This document shows, in pieces, positions 40,698 through 54,000 of a stretch of 64,000 nucleotides of DNA (positions are counted from its first letter, which is position 1; every line of letters begins with the position of its first letter). The position numbers and the translations under genes were made by a program. The DNA is from Methyloversatilis sp. RAC08 (GTDB taxonomy: Bacteria > Pseudomonadota > Gammaproteobacteria > Burkholderiales > Rhodocyclaceae): positions 3,472,001 to 3,536,000 of the forward strand of contig NZ_CP016448.1 of the NCBI RefSeq assembly GCF_001713355.1. Direction: 5' to 3'. The notes under the pieces are model-generated. The model had not been told where the DNA came from, did no database searches, and worked only from the letters and a program-made list of their open reading frames with translations.

Positions 40698-41593
40698 TGG
40701 CCAAACCCGCAACGCTCGACGGCTACAGCGACCGGTACACGCTCGATTGCGAACGCGTCCTCGTGACGTTGCTGCGCGGACTGGGGCCGTGGAAGGACTC
40801 GGTCTACCTGGTCGGCGGCCTCACCCCGAGGTACCTGGTCGCCGCTCGACCGCCCGCAGTCCCAGCGCATGCGGGCACCCTCGATGTCGACATCGTGATC
40901 GACCTGCAGATCCTCGCTGACACCGAGGCGTATCACACGCTAGAGGACAACCTCAAGAAGATGGGCTTCGAGCGCGCCGAAAATGACGCCGGTAAGAAGC
41001 TCTCCTGGCGTTGGCAAGCTCGCACCGAACACGGTGCACTTATGGTGTTGGAGTTGCTCGCAGATGCACCTGATATCGCCGGCGGCAAGGTGCAGCCGCT
41101 GCCGACCGAGGGCACGATCTCGGCGTTAAACATCCCGCATTCGTCGATCGTCTTTGACCTCCATCAGGTCACCGAGATCCAGGCCGAACTGCTTGGCGGC
41201 AACGGCGTGGCAACCGAGAAGGTCAAGCACGCCAACCTGGTCAGTTTTACGTGCTTGAAGTCGTTTGCGTTCGATCAGCGCTTCGAGCGCAAGGATGCGC
41301 ATGACCTGATCTATTGCATCGAGCACGCACCCGAAGGGTTGGACGCGGCAGCCGCGGCTTTTCGTCAGGAGGTTGCAGGCAAACACAGTGCCGTGGTCGA
41401 AGCCTCGCTGGCGACCCTGCGCAGCCGCTTCGCGGGCGACGAAAAGACCGAGGGCTATCGAAAGGACGGCCCAGTATCGGTAGCCAAGTTCGAGCTGGGT
41501 GAGGACGATGAGCCGGAGCAGCGTGAGGCGAGGGCGTTGCGGCAGCGGCAGGCGAGCGATTTGATTGAGCAACTCCTTGCTCGAATCGGATAA
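40697..41593 (+). CDS. AbiEii-like nucleotidyltransferase (putative type IV toxin)
   Basis: 298 residues. The nucleotidyltransferase core is visible: VYLVGGLTPRYLV (Gly 40-41) followed by TLDVDIVIDL (Asp 63 and 65). A later segment SFTCLKSFAFDQRFERKDAHDLIYCIE holds the Lys and Asp typical of AbiEii-like and related substrate-binding parts. Coupled by overlap to the antitoxin. In the family such enzymes can modify tRNA ends to arrest growth; here that is inferred. Confidence 0.7.
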   Translation: MAKPATLDGYSDRYTLDCERVLVTLLRGLGPWKDSVYLVGGLTPRYLVAARPPAVPAHAGTLDVDIVIDLQILADTEAYHTLEDNLKKMGFERAENDAGKKLSWRWQARTEHGALMVLELLADAPDIAGGKVQPLPTEGTISALNIPHSSIVFDLHQVTEIQAELLGGNGVATEKVKHANLVSFTCLKSFAFDQRFERKDAHDLIYCIEHAPEGLDAAAAAFRQEVAGKHSAVVEASLATLRSRFAGDEKTEGYRKDGPVSVAKFELGEDDEPEQREARALRQRQASDLIEQLLARIG

Positions 41594-41629
41594 ACGATCA
41601 AGTAGAAGAACGCATAAGAGGAGTAGCCC

Positions 41630-41848
41630 ATGACAGTCAGCATCCACAATCCCGATCAATACATGGCCAGTCTGCGGCAGATCATTGCCCAGGGGCGGAA
41701 ACGGATTGGCTTGCTGGTCGGAGCGGGTGAACCAGCCGGCATCTTCCCGCCCGGCAGCGACAAGCTGAATCGCCCCGTTTTTCGCGGAGCCCGTCGGGTT
41801 AAGTCAGGCCTCCACCGATACGCCGCGTGTGGTTTATTGTCGTTTTAA
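41630..41848 (+). pseudogene. N-terminal fragment of a SIR2-like protein
   Basis: A good ribosome site (GAGGAG) precedes the ATG. The first 38 or so residues, SIHNPDQYMASLRQIIAQGR then KRIGLLVGAGEPAGI, match the opening of bacterial SIR2 NADase effectors, including the GAG nucleotide motif (usual GAGAP; here GAGEP). After about 41745 similarity stops and the frame runs out at 72 codons. SIR2 effectors commonly pair with HerA ATPases, whose C-terminal remnant is at 33816-34088. Confidence 0.6.
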
Positions 41849-41851
41849 AAA

Positions 41852-41926
41852 GATCACTATGAGTGATCATTTTTACTAGTGACCAAACCTTCAGGCATTG
41901 GCGAAAGTTCACTAAGCCTGTATTTT
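41852..41926 (+). promoter_or_regulatory. Operator and promoter of the second AbiE locus
   Basis: GATCACTATGAGTGATC (41852-41868) is a perfect palindrome with a 3-base centre. TTGGCG (41898-41903) and TATTTT (41921-41926), 17 bases apart, form a promoter whose start would fall at about the ATG (41934), giving a leaderless message. The coding start itself repeats the operator half ATGAGTGATC. Confidence 0.6.
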
Positions 41927-41933
41927 GAGCACC

Positions 41934-42755
41934 ATGAGTGATCAAAAGTCAGGAAAATTGAACCGCCTGCTGGCTGAACTGAGCGACACGCGCCTGATAT
42001 CGAGTCGCTGGCTGCGGGCGCATGGCTACTCCAACAGCCTCGTCGCGCGCTATGTGGGCAGCGGCTGGCTGGTGTCGCCGGTACGCGGCGTCTACCTGCG
42101 CAAGGGCGGCCACCTGCAGTGGGAGGGTGTGGTGCGCAGCTTGCAGGTCGGTGAGGAGATGCCGCTGCATGTCGGCGGCCGCTTCGCGCTGAGCCTGCAG
42201 GGGCATGAGCACTACCTGCGTCTGGGCGATGCCGGAACAATCACGCTGTATGGGCCGGAGCGGCCACCGGGTTGGCTTGGCAAGCTGCCGTTGGCGCAGC
42301 GTTTCGAATTCCTGGGCAAGGGGGCGTTCGATCTGCCGCTGGTGTCGTTCGCAGCGCAAGTGTCCGAGGAGGCGCTGTCCGGGCAGGGGCTGGCGTGGCA
42401 TCAGGCCGCACCGGGCACCGGCGCGCTCGTCTGCTCTACGCCCGAGCGCGCCATGCTGGAGCTGTGCGATGGCATCGCGGATGCAACGTCGGTCTACGAG
42501 GCCGATGCGCTGATGCAGGCCATGACTACGCTGCGGCCGCAGCGGGTTGGTCTGCTGCTGCGTCACTGCCGCAGCATCAAGGCCAAACGGGTTTTCCTGG
42601 CGCTGGCCGAGCGCCATCGGCATGCGTGGCTGCCGCATGTGCCGCTGGAGGGCGTCGATCTGGGCCGGGGAAAGCGCGCGCTGGTGCCTGGCGGTCGCCT
42701 GCATCCGACCTACCACATCACCTTGCCGGGAGATCTCGATGAGCACCTGGCTTGA
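41934..42755 (+). CDS. Type IV toxin-antitoxin system antitoxin AbiEi
   Basis: 273 residues from ATG 41934. The N-terminal winged helix (LNRLLAELSDTRLISSRWLRAHGYSNSLVARYV, GWLVSPVRGVYLR) and the following AbiEi_3-type domain (HVGGRFALSLQGHEHYL, TPERAMLELCDGI) are those of AbiEi antitoxins that repress their own operon. It overlaps the next gene by 17 bases. The operator overlaps or precedes its start. Confidence 0.85.
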   Translation: MSDQKSGKLNRLLAELSDTRLISSRWLRAHGYSNSLVARYVGSGWLVSPVRGVYLRKGGHLQWEGVVRSLQVGEEMPLHVGGRFALSLQGHEHYLRLGDAGTITLYGPERPPGWLGKLPLAQRFEFLGKGAFDLPLVSFAAQVSEEALSGQGLAWHQAAPGTGALVCSTPERAMLELCDGIADATSVYEADALMQAMTTLRPQRVGLLLRHCRSIKAKRVFLALAERHRHAWLPHVPLEGVDLGRGKRALVPGGRLHPTYHITLPGDLDEHLA

Positions 42756-43302
42756 TCGGTGGGACCGGCGCTATAACGACCGGGTCCGGTTGCTGGTCGA
42801 AATCCTTCCGGTGCTGGCACAGGAGCCGCGATTCGCGCTCAAGGGCGGTACGGCCATCAATCTGTTCGAGCACGACCTGCCGCGGTTGTCGGTAGATATT
42901 GATCTGGCCTGGTTGCCGGTGAATGACTATGTCGAAGACGCAATGCTGATCGCCGAAGCGCTCGGGCGGCTGGCCGACAGTCTGCGCGCTCGGCCCCTGC
43001 AATTGCAGGTGCAGTTGTCAGCAGGCGAGGGTGCAGGCGTCACGCGCCTGGTGGCCAGTCGCGGTCGTGCGCGTGTGCAGATCGAGACAACGCCGGTCAT
43101 GCGCGGTTCGGTGCATCCCGTGCGTAACATGGTGGTGCGTCCCAGGGCGCGATTTCGCATCGGAGACCAAGACATGGATTGCAGGATGATGGCCTTGTGC
43201 CGACCGGCACAGGGTGATCGGACAGGCCAGCGTGAAGCTCAGGCCTCCTACTTACTTGTATCCCAGAAGGCACGCGCCAGCGTAGCCTCAAGTGTCGCCT
43301 GA
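42739..43302 (+). pseudogene. Type IV toxin AbiEii, C-terminally truncated
   Basis: 187 codons versus about 290-300 for the family. The nucleotidyltransferase core is present: FALKGGTAINLFEHDLPRLSVDIDL with Lys 35, Gly 36-37, and Asp 53 and 55. After about residue 137 (VVRPRAR) the sequence no longer resembles the family, and the C-terminal domain is missing. The junction is near 43150-43200, where a 12-bp repeat shared with 32087-32098 occurs. Probably inactive, leaving an orphan antitoxin. Confidence 0.75.
43195..43206 (+). repeat. Direct repeat at the right edge of the accessory region
   Basis: TTGTGCCGACCG here and at 32087-32098; both are preceded by ATGGCC (directly here, with 6 extra bases in the other copy). 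It marks the breakpoint of the AbiEii gene. Confidence 0.35.
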
Positions 43303-43342
43303 CCGGCGCACGTTTCTTTCACTTCACCGGGACACCCACGCC

Positions 43343-44125
43343 ATGCTTAAGGACAAGACCGCACTCGTTACCGGCTCCACTTCGGGCATCGGCCTGGGCA
43401 TCGCTCACGGCCTGGCTGCGCAGGGCGCCAACGTGATTCTCCATGGCTTCGGCGATCCGGCCGCGATGGACCGTCTGAAGGACGAATTCGCCGAGCGTTA
43501 CGGCGTCCGGGTCCGCTACGACGGTGCGGACATGCGCTGGCCCGAAGCGATCGAGGCCATGATGGCCGGGGCGCTGGCGGAGTTCGGCTGCATCGATCTG
43601 CTGATCAACAATGCGGGTGTTCAGCATGTGGCGCCGGTGGATGAGTTTCCGGTCGAACAGTGGGATGCCATTCTCGCGATCAACCTGACGGCCGTCTTCC
43701 ACACCACGCGGCTTGCATTGCCGGCCATGAAGAGCCGGGGTTTCGGCCGCATCGTCAACATCGCCTCCGCGCATGCGCTGGTGGCCAGTCCTTACAAGTC
43801 GGCCTACGTCGCGGCCAAGCACGGCGTGGCCGGGCTCACCAAGTCGGTGGCGCTCGAAGTGGCCGAAGCAGGCATCACCGTCAATGCGGTCGCCCCGGGC
43901 TACGTGCGGACCCCGCTGATCGACGCGCAGATCCCGGACACCGCCAAGGCTCGCGGCATCAGCGTCGAGGCGGTCGTCCGCGACGTGCTGCTGGCGGTAC
44001 AGCCGACCAAGAAGTTCGTGACGGTCGAGCAGGTCGCTGCGCTGACGTGCTTCCTGTGCAGCGACGATGCCGCCTCGATCACCGGCGCTGTGCTTCCCGT
44101 GGATGGCGGCTGGACGGCGCATTGA
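43343..44125 (+). CDS. bdhA: D-3-hydroxybutyrate dehydrogenase
   Basis: Short-chain dehydrogenase that oxidises 3-hydroxybutyrate to acetoacetate in PHB turnover. 260 residues. Cofactor loop TGSTSGIGLG, NNAG, catalytic Ser 142 (NIASAHA), Tyr 155 and Lys 159 (AYVAAKHG), and the 3HBDH-specific QIPDTAKARGI segment. ATG 43343 is chosen; earlier in-frame codons extend into the accessory junction. It is the first core gene right of the island. Confidence 0.94.
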   Translation: MLKDKTALVTGSTSGIGLGIAHGLAAQGANVILHGFGDPAAMDRLKDEFAERYGVRVRYDGADMRWPEAIEAMMAGALAEFGCIDLLINNAGVQHVAPVDEFPVEQWDAILAINLTAVFHTTRLALPAMKSRGFGRIVNIASAHALVASPYKSAYVAAKHGVAGLTKSVALEVAEAGITVNAVAPGYVRTPLIDAQIPDTAKARGISVEAVVRDVLLAVQPTKKFVTVEQVAALTCFLCSDDAASITGAVLPVDGGWTAH

Positions 44126-44224
44126 GCGCTCGGCGGGCGCGCTGACCCGGTGACGCCAGCGTAGAAAGCGTTCGTTGCCGATCGATGCGCAATGCAGACC
44201 CGGCCTGTGTGCGGCGACTCCGGT

Positions 44225-45226
44225 TCAGCGATGGCCCGGGCTCAAGGAGCGCCGTGACCGCGTGCGCAGCGCGCCCGCACTCCACAGCGTCATCAGTCCC
44301 GCCAGCAGCATCGCCCAGGTGCCCGGCTCCGGGATCGGCGCCGTGACGGCGGGGTTGGTCAGCAGGCCGGCGTCGCCGGTCAGCGCATAGCCCTGCGGCA
44401 GCAGGATGCTCAGCGTGCCGGTATTGAAGCCGTCGACCGCGCCCCACGACTGGCTGTAATCGAGCGGTCCGCTGACCGGAATCAGCGGCTCGGGCGAAAC
44501 CTGGGTGAACAGGTTGGCGATCAGCTGGAAGTTCTGGCCCGGAAGGAGGCTCATCGTCAGTCGCAGTTCGCCTGCGACGTTGTCCATGGCCTGGCTGCCG
44601 ACCGTGTAGCTCGCGCCGTCGTAATCCTCGACCACCTGCACGAAGCCGGGCTCGAAGTAGCGCTTGACGGTGCTGCCGGACACGTTGACCGCCTCGGCAT
44701 CGAGCAGGTCGGTGCGGAAATCCATCGCTGCGGCGTATTCGACATTGGTGAATGCCACCGTCGAAGAGGGCAGGGCGACGGTCAGCGTCGCCCCCAGCAG
44801 GTGAAACACATTGCCGCTGTAGGTGTGAAAGGCGCCGTCGAAGTTGAACACGAAGGTCACATCGACCGCGCCCCCCGCTACATCGCCGACCACCGCTGCC
44901 GTCGTTTGCACCTGACCGAGGGCATTGCCGATCAGGGCATCCGGAATGCCCGGCACACCGCGCGAATCGACTTCGCTGAATACGCGGATGACACCGTCGC
45001 TGTCATTGGCCTGGGACTTCGACACGATGGTGACCCCGCCTGCGGACATGAATGGCGTGCCGTCGAGATTGAGCGACTGCAGTCCGCTGCCGAGCACCGT
45101 CTGGACCGTGCCGGGCGCCGTGTCAGGGCCGCGCTGCACCAGCGTTGCGGCACTGGCGGAAAACGGGATGACGGCCAGCGCGATCAGCAGGCCGGTCAGA
45201 TGCAGGGAGGGGCGTCGGGAAACCAT
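44225..45226 (-). CDS. PEP-CTERM sorting-domain surface protein
   Basis: 333 residues from the ATG at 45226, preceded by AAAGGAG. N-terminal signal peptide ending about SASA-ATL. The mature part is beta-rich with no recognised enzymatic domain. The C-terminus carries the exosortase signal: PIPEPGTWAMLLAG, a hydrophobic helix, then the Arg-rich tail RTRSRRS. It is expected to be processed by EpsH and exported to the surface or matrix. A sigma-54-type promoter lies upstream. Longer in-frame upstream sequence lacks a ribosome site. Confidence 0.88.
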   Translation of the reverse strand: MVSRRPSLHLTGLLIALAVIPFSASAATLVQRGPDTAPGTVQTVLGSGLQSLNLDGTPFMSAGGVTIVSKSQANDSDGVIRVFSEVDSRGVPGIPDALIGNALGQVQTTAAVVGDVAGGAVDVTFVFNFDGAFHTYSGNVFHLLGATLTVALPSSTVAFTNVEYAAAMDFRTDLLDAEAVNVSGSTVKRYFEPGFVQVVEDYDGASYTVGSQAMDNVAGELRLTMSLLPGQNFQLIANLFTQVSPEPLIPVSGPLDYSQSWGAVDGFNTGTLSILLPQGYALTGDAGLLTNPAVTAPIPEPGTWAMLLAGLMTLWSAGALRTRSRRSLSPGHR

Positions 45227-45314
45227 TGGAAAGCTCCTTTTGTTTGATCCATGCGGGGGCAGAAACCTGGCTTGGGCGCGGCAGTCATGCATCTGCGGGC
45301 GACGTCCGCCCTGC

Positions 45315-45330
45315 AGCAAGATGTGCGCCA
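45315..45330 (-). promoter_or_regulatory. Sigma-54 promoter of the PEP-CTERM gene
   Basis: Read on the minus strand, TGGCGCACATCTTGCT fits TGGCACR-N4-TTGCW with GG and GC exactly 10 bases apart. It faces the PEP-CTERM gene, giving a leader of about 80 bases. PEP-CTERM genes are commonly under RpoN and the PrsK/PrsR pair. Confidence 0.65.
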
Positions 45331-45594
45331 GGCGTGCCGGCCAGCCATGGTTTTCAATGCTTTGCGTACGAGGGAATTTGTAATGCCGTCAAGCAGGCGG
45401 TCCGCTGTAAAGCGTTCCGACACCCCGCGCACCGGTCGGCCCGGCCCGGCTCGTGCAGGGCACTGCCATGCTGTCGTGTCGGGCAATCGTTTTCTGTAAA
45501 AAAGGAAAACTACGGGTTTCCCGGCGGATTTCGGGTTGCGTACCGGCGCCATCGCGGTGCAAGCTAGCCAGCCTGTCACATCATTGCCTGTCAC
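45331..45594. other. Divergent intergenic region with an 11-bp direct repeat
   Basis: No gene. GCCTGTCACAT occurs at 45571-45581 and again at 45586-45596, the second copy running into the ATG of the REC-HD-GYP gene. A GTTTTC/GAAAAC inverted pair lies near 45489-45510. No clear sigma-70 promoter was identified. Confidence 0.4.
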
Positions 45595-49987
<4,393 letters not shown>

Positions 49988-50085
49988 GTGGCAAATTGCA
50001 GGAAACGCGGCACACTGTGACCTGTCCAACGTAAGAATTTGTAAGCCATCCCTCTCTTCCTGGCCAGCAAACTGCCCGTTCCGAA

Positions 50086-51069
50086 ATGCGCCTTCGCGTA
50101 GTGTCTCGATCCATCATTCTGCTGGTTGCCTGCATGGCGCTCGCTGCATGCAGCGGGCCGCCAGACCTGCCGTTGCGGGTCGGCCTCAATCCATGGCTGG
50201 GCTACGATCCGCTCATTCTGGCGCGCGAGCGCGGTCTGACCGATCCGGCCGACCTGCGCATCGTCGAACTCGAATCGAGCAGCGAAAGTGCGCGGCAGCT
50301 GCGCAACGGGCTGCTTGACGCGGCCGGCCTGACGCTGGCGGAAGCGATCGAACTGGCAAGTTCGGGCGTGGACATCAAGGTCATGGCCATCCTCAGCCTG
50401 TCGAAGGGGGCCGACGCGGTGGTCGCGCAGCCAGGTTTCGCGAGTGCTGCTGCACTGAAAGGTGCGCGCATCGGCATGGAAAACGGCGCGCTGGCCGACG
50501 TCATGTTGCAGCGCCTGCTCGAAGCGGGCGGCCTGCAGCGCGATGCGCTGTCGCTCTTCATGCTGCCGGTGGTCGAACACGAGGCTGCGCTGACACGCGG
50601 TCGTGTCGATGCGGTCATCACCTTCGAGCCAGTCCTGTCCAGCCTCGTGGCAGCCGGTTACCGCGTGCTGCTCGACAGCGCCGACATGCCGGGCGAGGTG
50701 GTCGACGTGCTGGTGATCCGCAGTGACGCGCTGGGTGCCCGGCCAGCCCAGGCACGCGCCCTGCTGCGCGCCTTCGAGGACGGCCGGCTGGCGCTGCTGG
50801 CGCAGCCGGAGGCGGCCGCGGGCACGCTGGCGGCCGGCACCGATCTGGACACGTCGTCCTACCTTCGCGCACTTGGCCAGGTCCGCCTGCTGGCGCTGGA
50901 AGACAGCGTGGTGCTGTTCGATGCGGTGCCCGAGGCCCGCGTGCTGGCGCTCGGACAGCTGATGGCCGACCTGAAGGCCAGTCAGCGCGTGATGGCTGAG
51001 CCCGACTGGACAAAATTGTTCGACGGCCGCGTTGCGGCGGATGTTCTGGCGGCGAGGCAACGGCCATGA
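50086..51069 (+). CDS. ABC-type substrate-binding lipoprotein (NitT/TauT-like)
   Basis: 327 residues. Lipoprotein signal peptide with lipobox LAAC (Cys about residue 21). The mature protein resembles SsuA/NMT1-type binding proteins: VGLNPWLGYDPLILARERG, ALKGARIGMENGALADVM, DAVITFEPVLSSL. No permease or ATPase gene accompanies it; its stop overlaps the start of a sensor kinase with a periplasmic domain. It may therefore present a ligand to that kinase. The ligand is unknown. Confidence 0.82.
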   Translation: MRLRVVSRSIILLVACMALAACSGPPDLPLRVGLNPWLGYDPLILARERGLTDPADLRIVELESSSESARQLRNGLLDAAGLTLAEAIELASSGVDIKVMAILSLSKGADAVVAQPGFASAAALKGARIGMENGALADVMLQRLLEAGGLQRDALSLFMLPVVEHEAALTRGRVDAVITFEPVLSSLVAAGYRVLLDSADMPGEVVDVLVIRSDALGARPAQARALLRAFEDGRLALLAQPEAAAGTLAAGTDLDTSSYLRALGQVRLLALEDSVVLFDAVPEARVLALGQLMADLKASQRVMAEPDWTKLFDGRVAADVLAARQRP

Positions 51070-54000
51070 CGCTGCGCCTGCCCGCCCGCACGCTGGTGCC
51101 GCTGCTCATCACCGTGGTGGCGCTGGTGATGGTCGGTCTCGACCACATGCTGCAGCGGGCGGACTACCGCCTGCGCGTGGAACAGGAGCAGCAACAGCTG
51201 CTGGTCGAGCGGCTGGGCATCGAACAGTCGAATCTGGATCAGCTCATCGTGCAGAACAGGCCGTTGCAGCTGCGCCGTGCCGTCGCCGAACTGGGCCTGC
51301 GTCCACACCTGACGCACGCCTACCTGACCGCCCCGGGCGGGCGCGTCATCGGCTCGCTTGCGCGTGCCGACCTGGGGCAGTCGCTGTCGGACATCCTCGC
51401 GGCCGACACACGCGGCGGCGCGGCGCTGCTGGATGCGCCGCGCGCGCCCGACAACTCGCTGCTGGTGCAGGTGGATGCCTCGCGCACCGCGCTGACCGGC
51501 CTGATGGCACTTGAAGGCGGCCACCAGCTTTTCGTGCGGTCGGACCTCACCCAGCCGTTCAGTCAGCGACTGCATGCCAGCCGGGTCGAACTGTGGCGGC
51601 ATGCGGTGCTGATCCTGTGCTGGTCCTTGCTGCTGTCGCTGTTCCTGCACCTGATCTGGTTCCGTCGCGCTGCGCAGCTGACCAACGCTGCGCGGGCGTT
51701 CGGACAGGGCCGGCTCGACACCCGCGTCGATCTCGGCGGGCGCGACGAACTTGCGGAGATCGGTTCCGCATTCAATGACATGGCGGTGCGGCTGCAGGCG
51801 CAGCATGCTGCGTTGCTGGACAGCGAGCGGCTGTTCCGCGCGATGTACGAACAGGTGGGCGTGGGTGTGGCGCGCATCGACAGCCGTCTCGGCCACTTCA
51901 TGTCGGCGAACCGCAAATACCGCGAAATCATGGGCTACGACGACGCTGAAATGCGTAGCCTGGATGTCATGCGTGTCACGCATCCGGAGGATCTCCCGCG
52001 CAATCTGGCGCTGCTCGACTCGCTAAAGAGCGGTGAGATCCGCGAGTTCTCGATCGAGAAGCGGGTGTTCCACAAGGACGGTCGCGTCATCTGGGTCGCG
52101 CTGAGCGTGTCGCCGCTGTGGGCGCCCGGAGCCGAACCGGACTACCACCTCGCGGTCATCCAGGACATCACGGCGCGGCGCGAGGCGGAACAGGCGCTCA
52201 AGCTGGAGCGGAACCGCCTGAGCGCAGCCGAGCACATCGCGGGCCTGGGCAGTTGGGAGTTTCATGTGGCCAGCGGCGGGGGCTGGTGGTCGGAGCAGAT
52301 GCATGCGTTTTTCGGTCTCGATCCAGCTGATGGCGTTCCCGAACCCGAACAGTTCCTGAACAGGCTGCACCCGGATGACCGTGATCGGGTGGCTGGCGTG
52401 ATGGGCCTGCTCGCACAGGGCGCGACCGAAGTGCCGCTCCATGTCTATCGCACTTCGCCGGATATCGGGCCTGTGCGCCACCTGCGGCCCAGCGTGCAAA
52501 TGGTGCCTGACGATGACGGAGGCGTCATTACGTACGTCGGAACGCTGCTCGACGTCACGTATCAGTTCGAAGCCGAGCAGGCCTTGCGCGCGTCCGAGGA
52601 GCGCCTGCGCGCGACGCTGGAACAGGCACCGAATGTGGCGGTTCAGTGGTTCGACGCACAAGGCCGTGTGCTGTACTGGAACAGTGGGTCGACCCGGCTG
52701 TACGGCTGGCATCCGGACGAGGCGATCGGGCGCGGCATCGACACCCTGATGCACACGCAGGAAGAGGCCGACGCTTTCCGCGACTCGTTTGCGCAGATCG
52801 TGCACAGCGGACAGTCGATCGGACCGTCCGAGTATCTGGTCCGACATCGCGACGGCTCGCCGCGCTGGATCGAAGCGACGCTGTTCAGCATCCCCGGGCT
52901 GGACAAGGAACCGATCATGGTCTGCATGGACGTCGACATCACCGCTCGCCGCAAGGCCGAACTTGCGGTCGAGCAGGAGCGTACCCACCTGCGGACGCTG
53001 TTTGCCACGCTGCCGGATCTGGTGTGGCTCAAATCTCCGGAGGGCATTTTTCTGTCTTGCAATCGGCAGTTCGAGCGTCTGTGCTGCCGGGCCGAAGCCG
53101 AACTGCTCGGCCGGACCGATTACGACGTGTTCAGCAAGGAAGAGGCCGACTTCTTCCGCAGCCATGACGAACGCGCGATGCGCTCCGGTCAGAAAAGCGT
53201 GAACGAAGAATGGGTGACCATGCAGGACACCGGGCAGCGGGTGCTGCTGCAAACCATCAAGACGCCGATGCACGATGCCGGCGGCACGTTGGTCGGTGTG
53301 CTCGGCATCGCCCGCGACATCACCGAGTTTCGTCAAACGCAGGACACCCTGCGCGAGCTCAACCGTGACCTCGAACAGCGTGTCGCCGAGCGCACGCAGG
53401 CGCTGTCCGATGCGATGAAGGAGCTGGAATCCTTCTCGTACGCCGTGTCGCATGACCTGAAGGCGCCCTTGCGCGGCATCGATGGCTACAGCAAGATCCT
53501 GCTCGAGGATTACGGCGACCGCCTGGACGAACAGGGGCAGCGCTTCCTCGCCAACATTCGCAACGGCACACGCCAGATGCATGCCCTGATCGAGGATCTG
53601 CTGGCCTACTCGCGCATGGAGCGGCGTTCGCTCGAGGCGAGCCGGGTCGACCTCGGCGAGGTCATGCGCAGTGTGCTGAACCGTCGCAGCGACGAAATCG
53701 CAGCGGCTTCGGTGCAGATCGTGGGTGAGGTACCGTCCATTACCGTACGAGCCGATCATCAGGGAGTCGAAATGGTGCTTCGCAACCTGCTGGACAACGC
53801 GCTGAAGTTCAGTCGCGATGCCGATCCGGCCATCGTCACGCTGCATGCGGTCGTGCAGGACGGGCGCGCGCATCTGAGCATGCGCGACAACGGCATCGGC
53901 TTCGACATGAAATACCACGAGCGGATATTCGAAATCTTCCAGCGCCTGCACCGCAACGAAGATTTCTCGGGCACCGGGGTGGGCCTTGCGCTGGTGCGCA

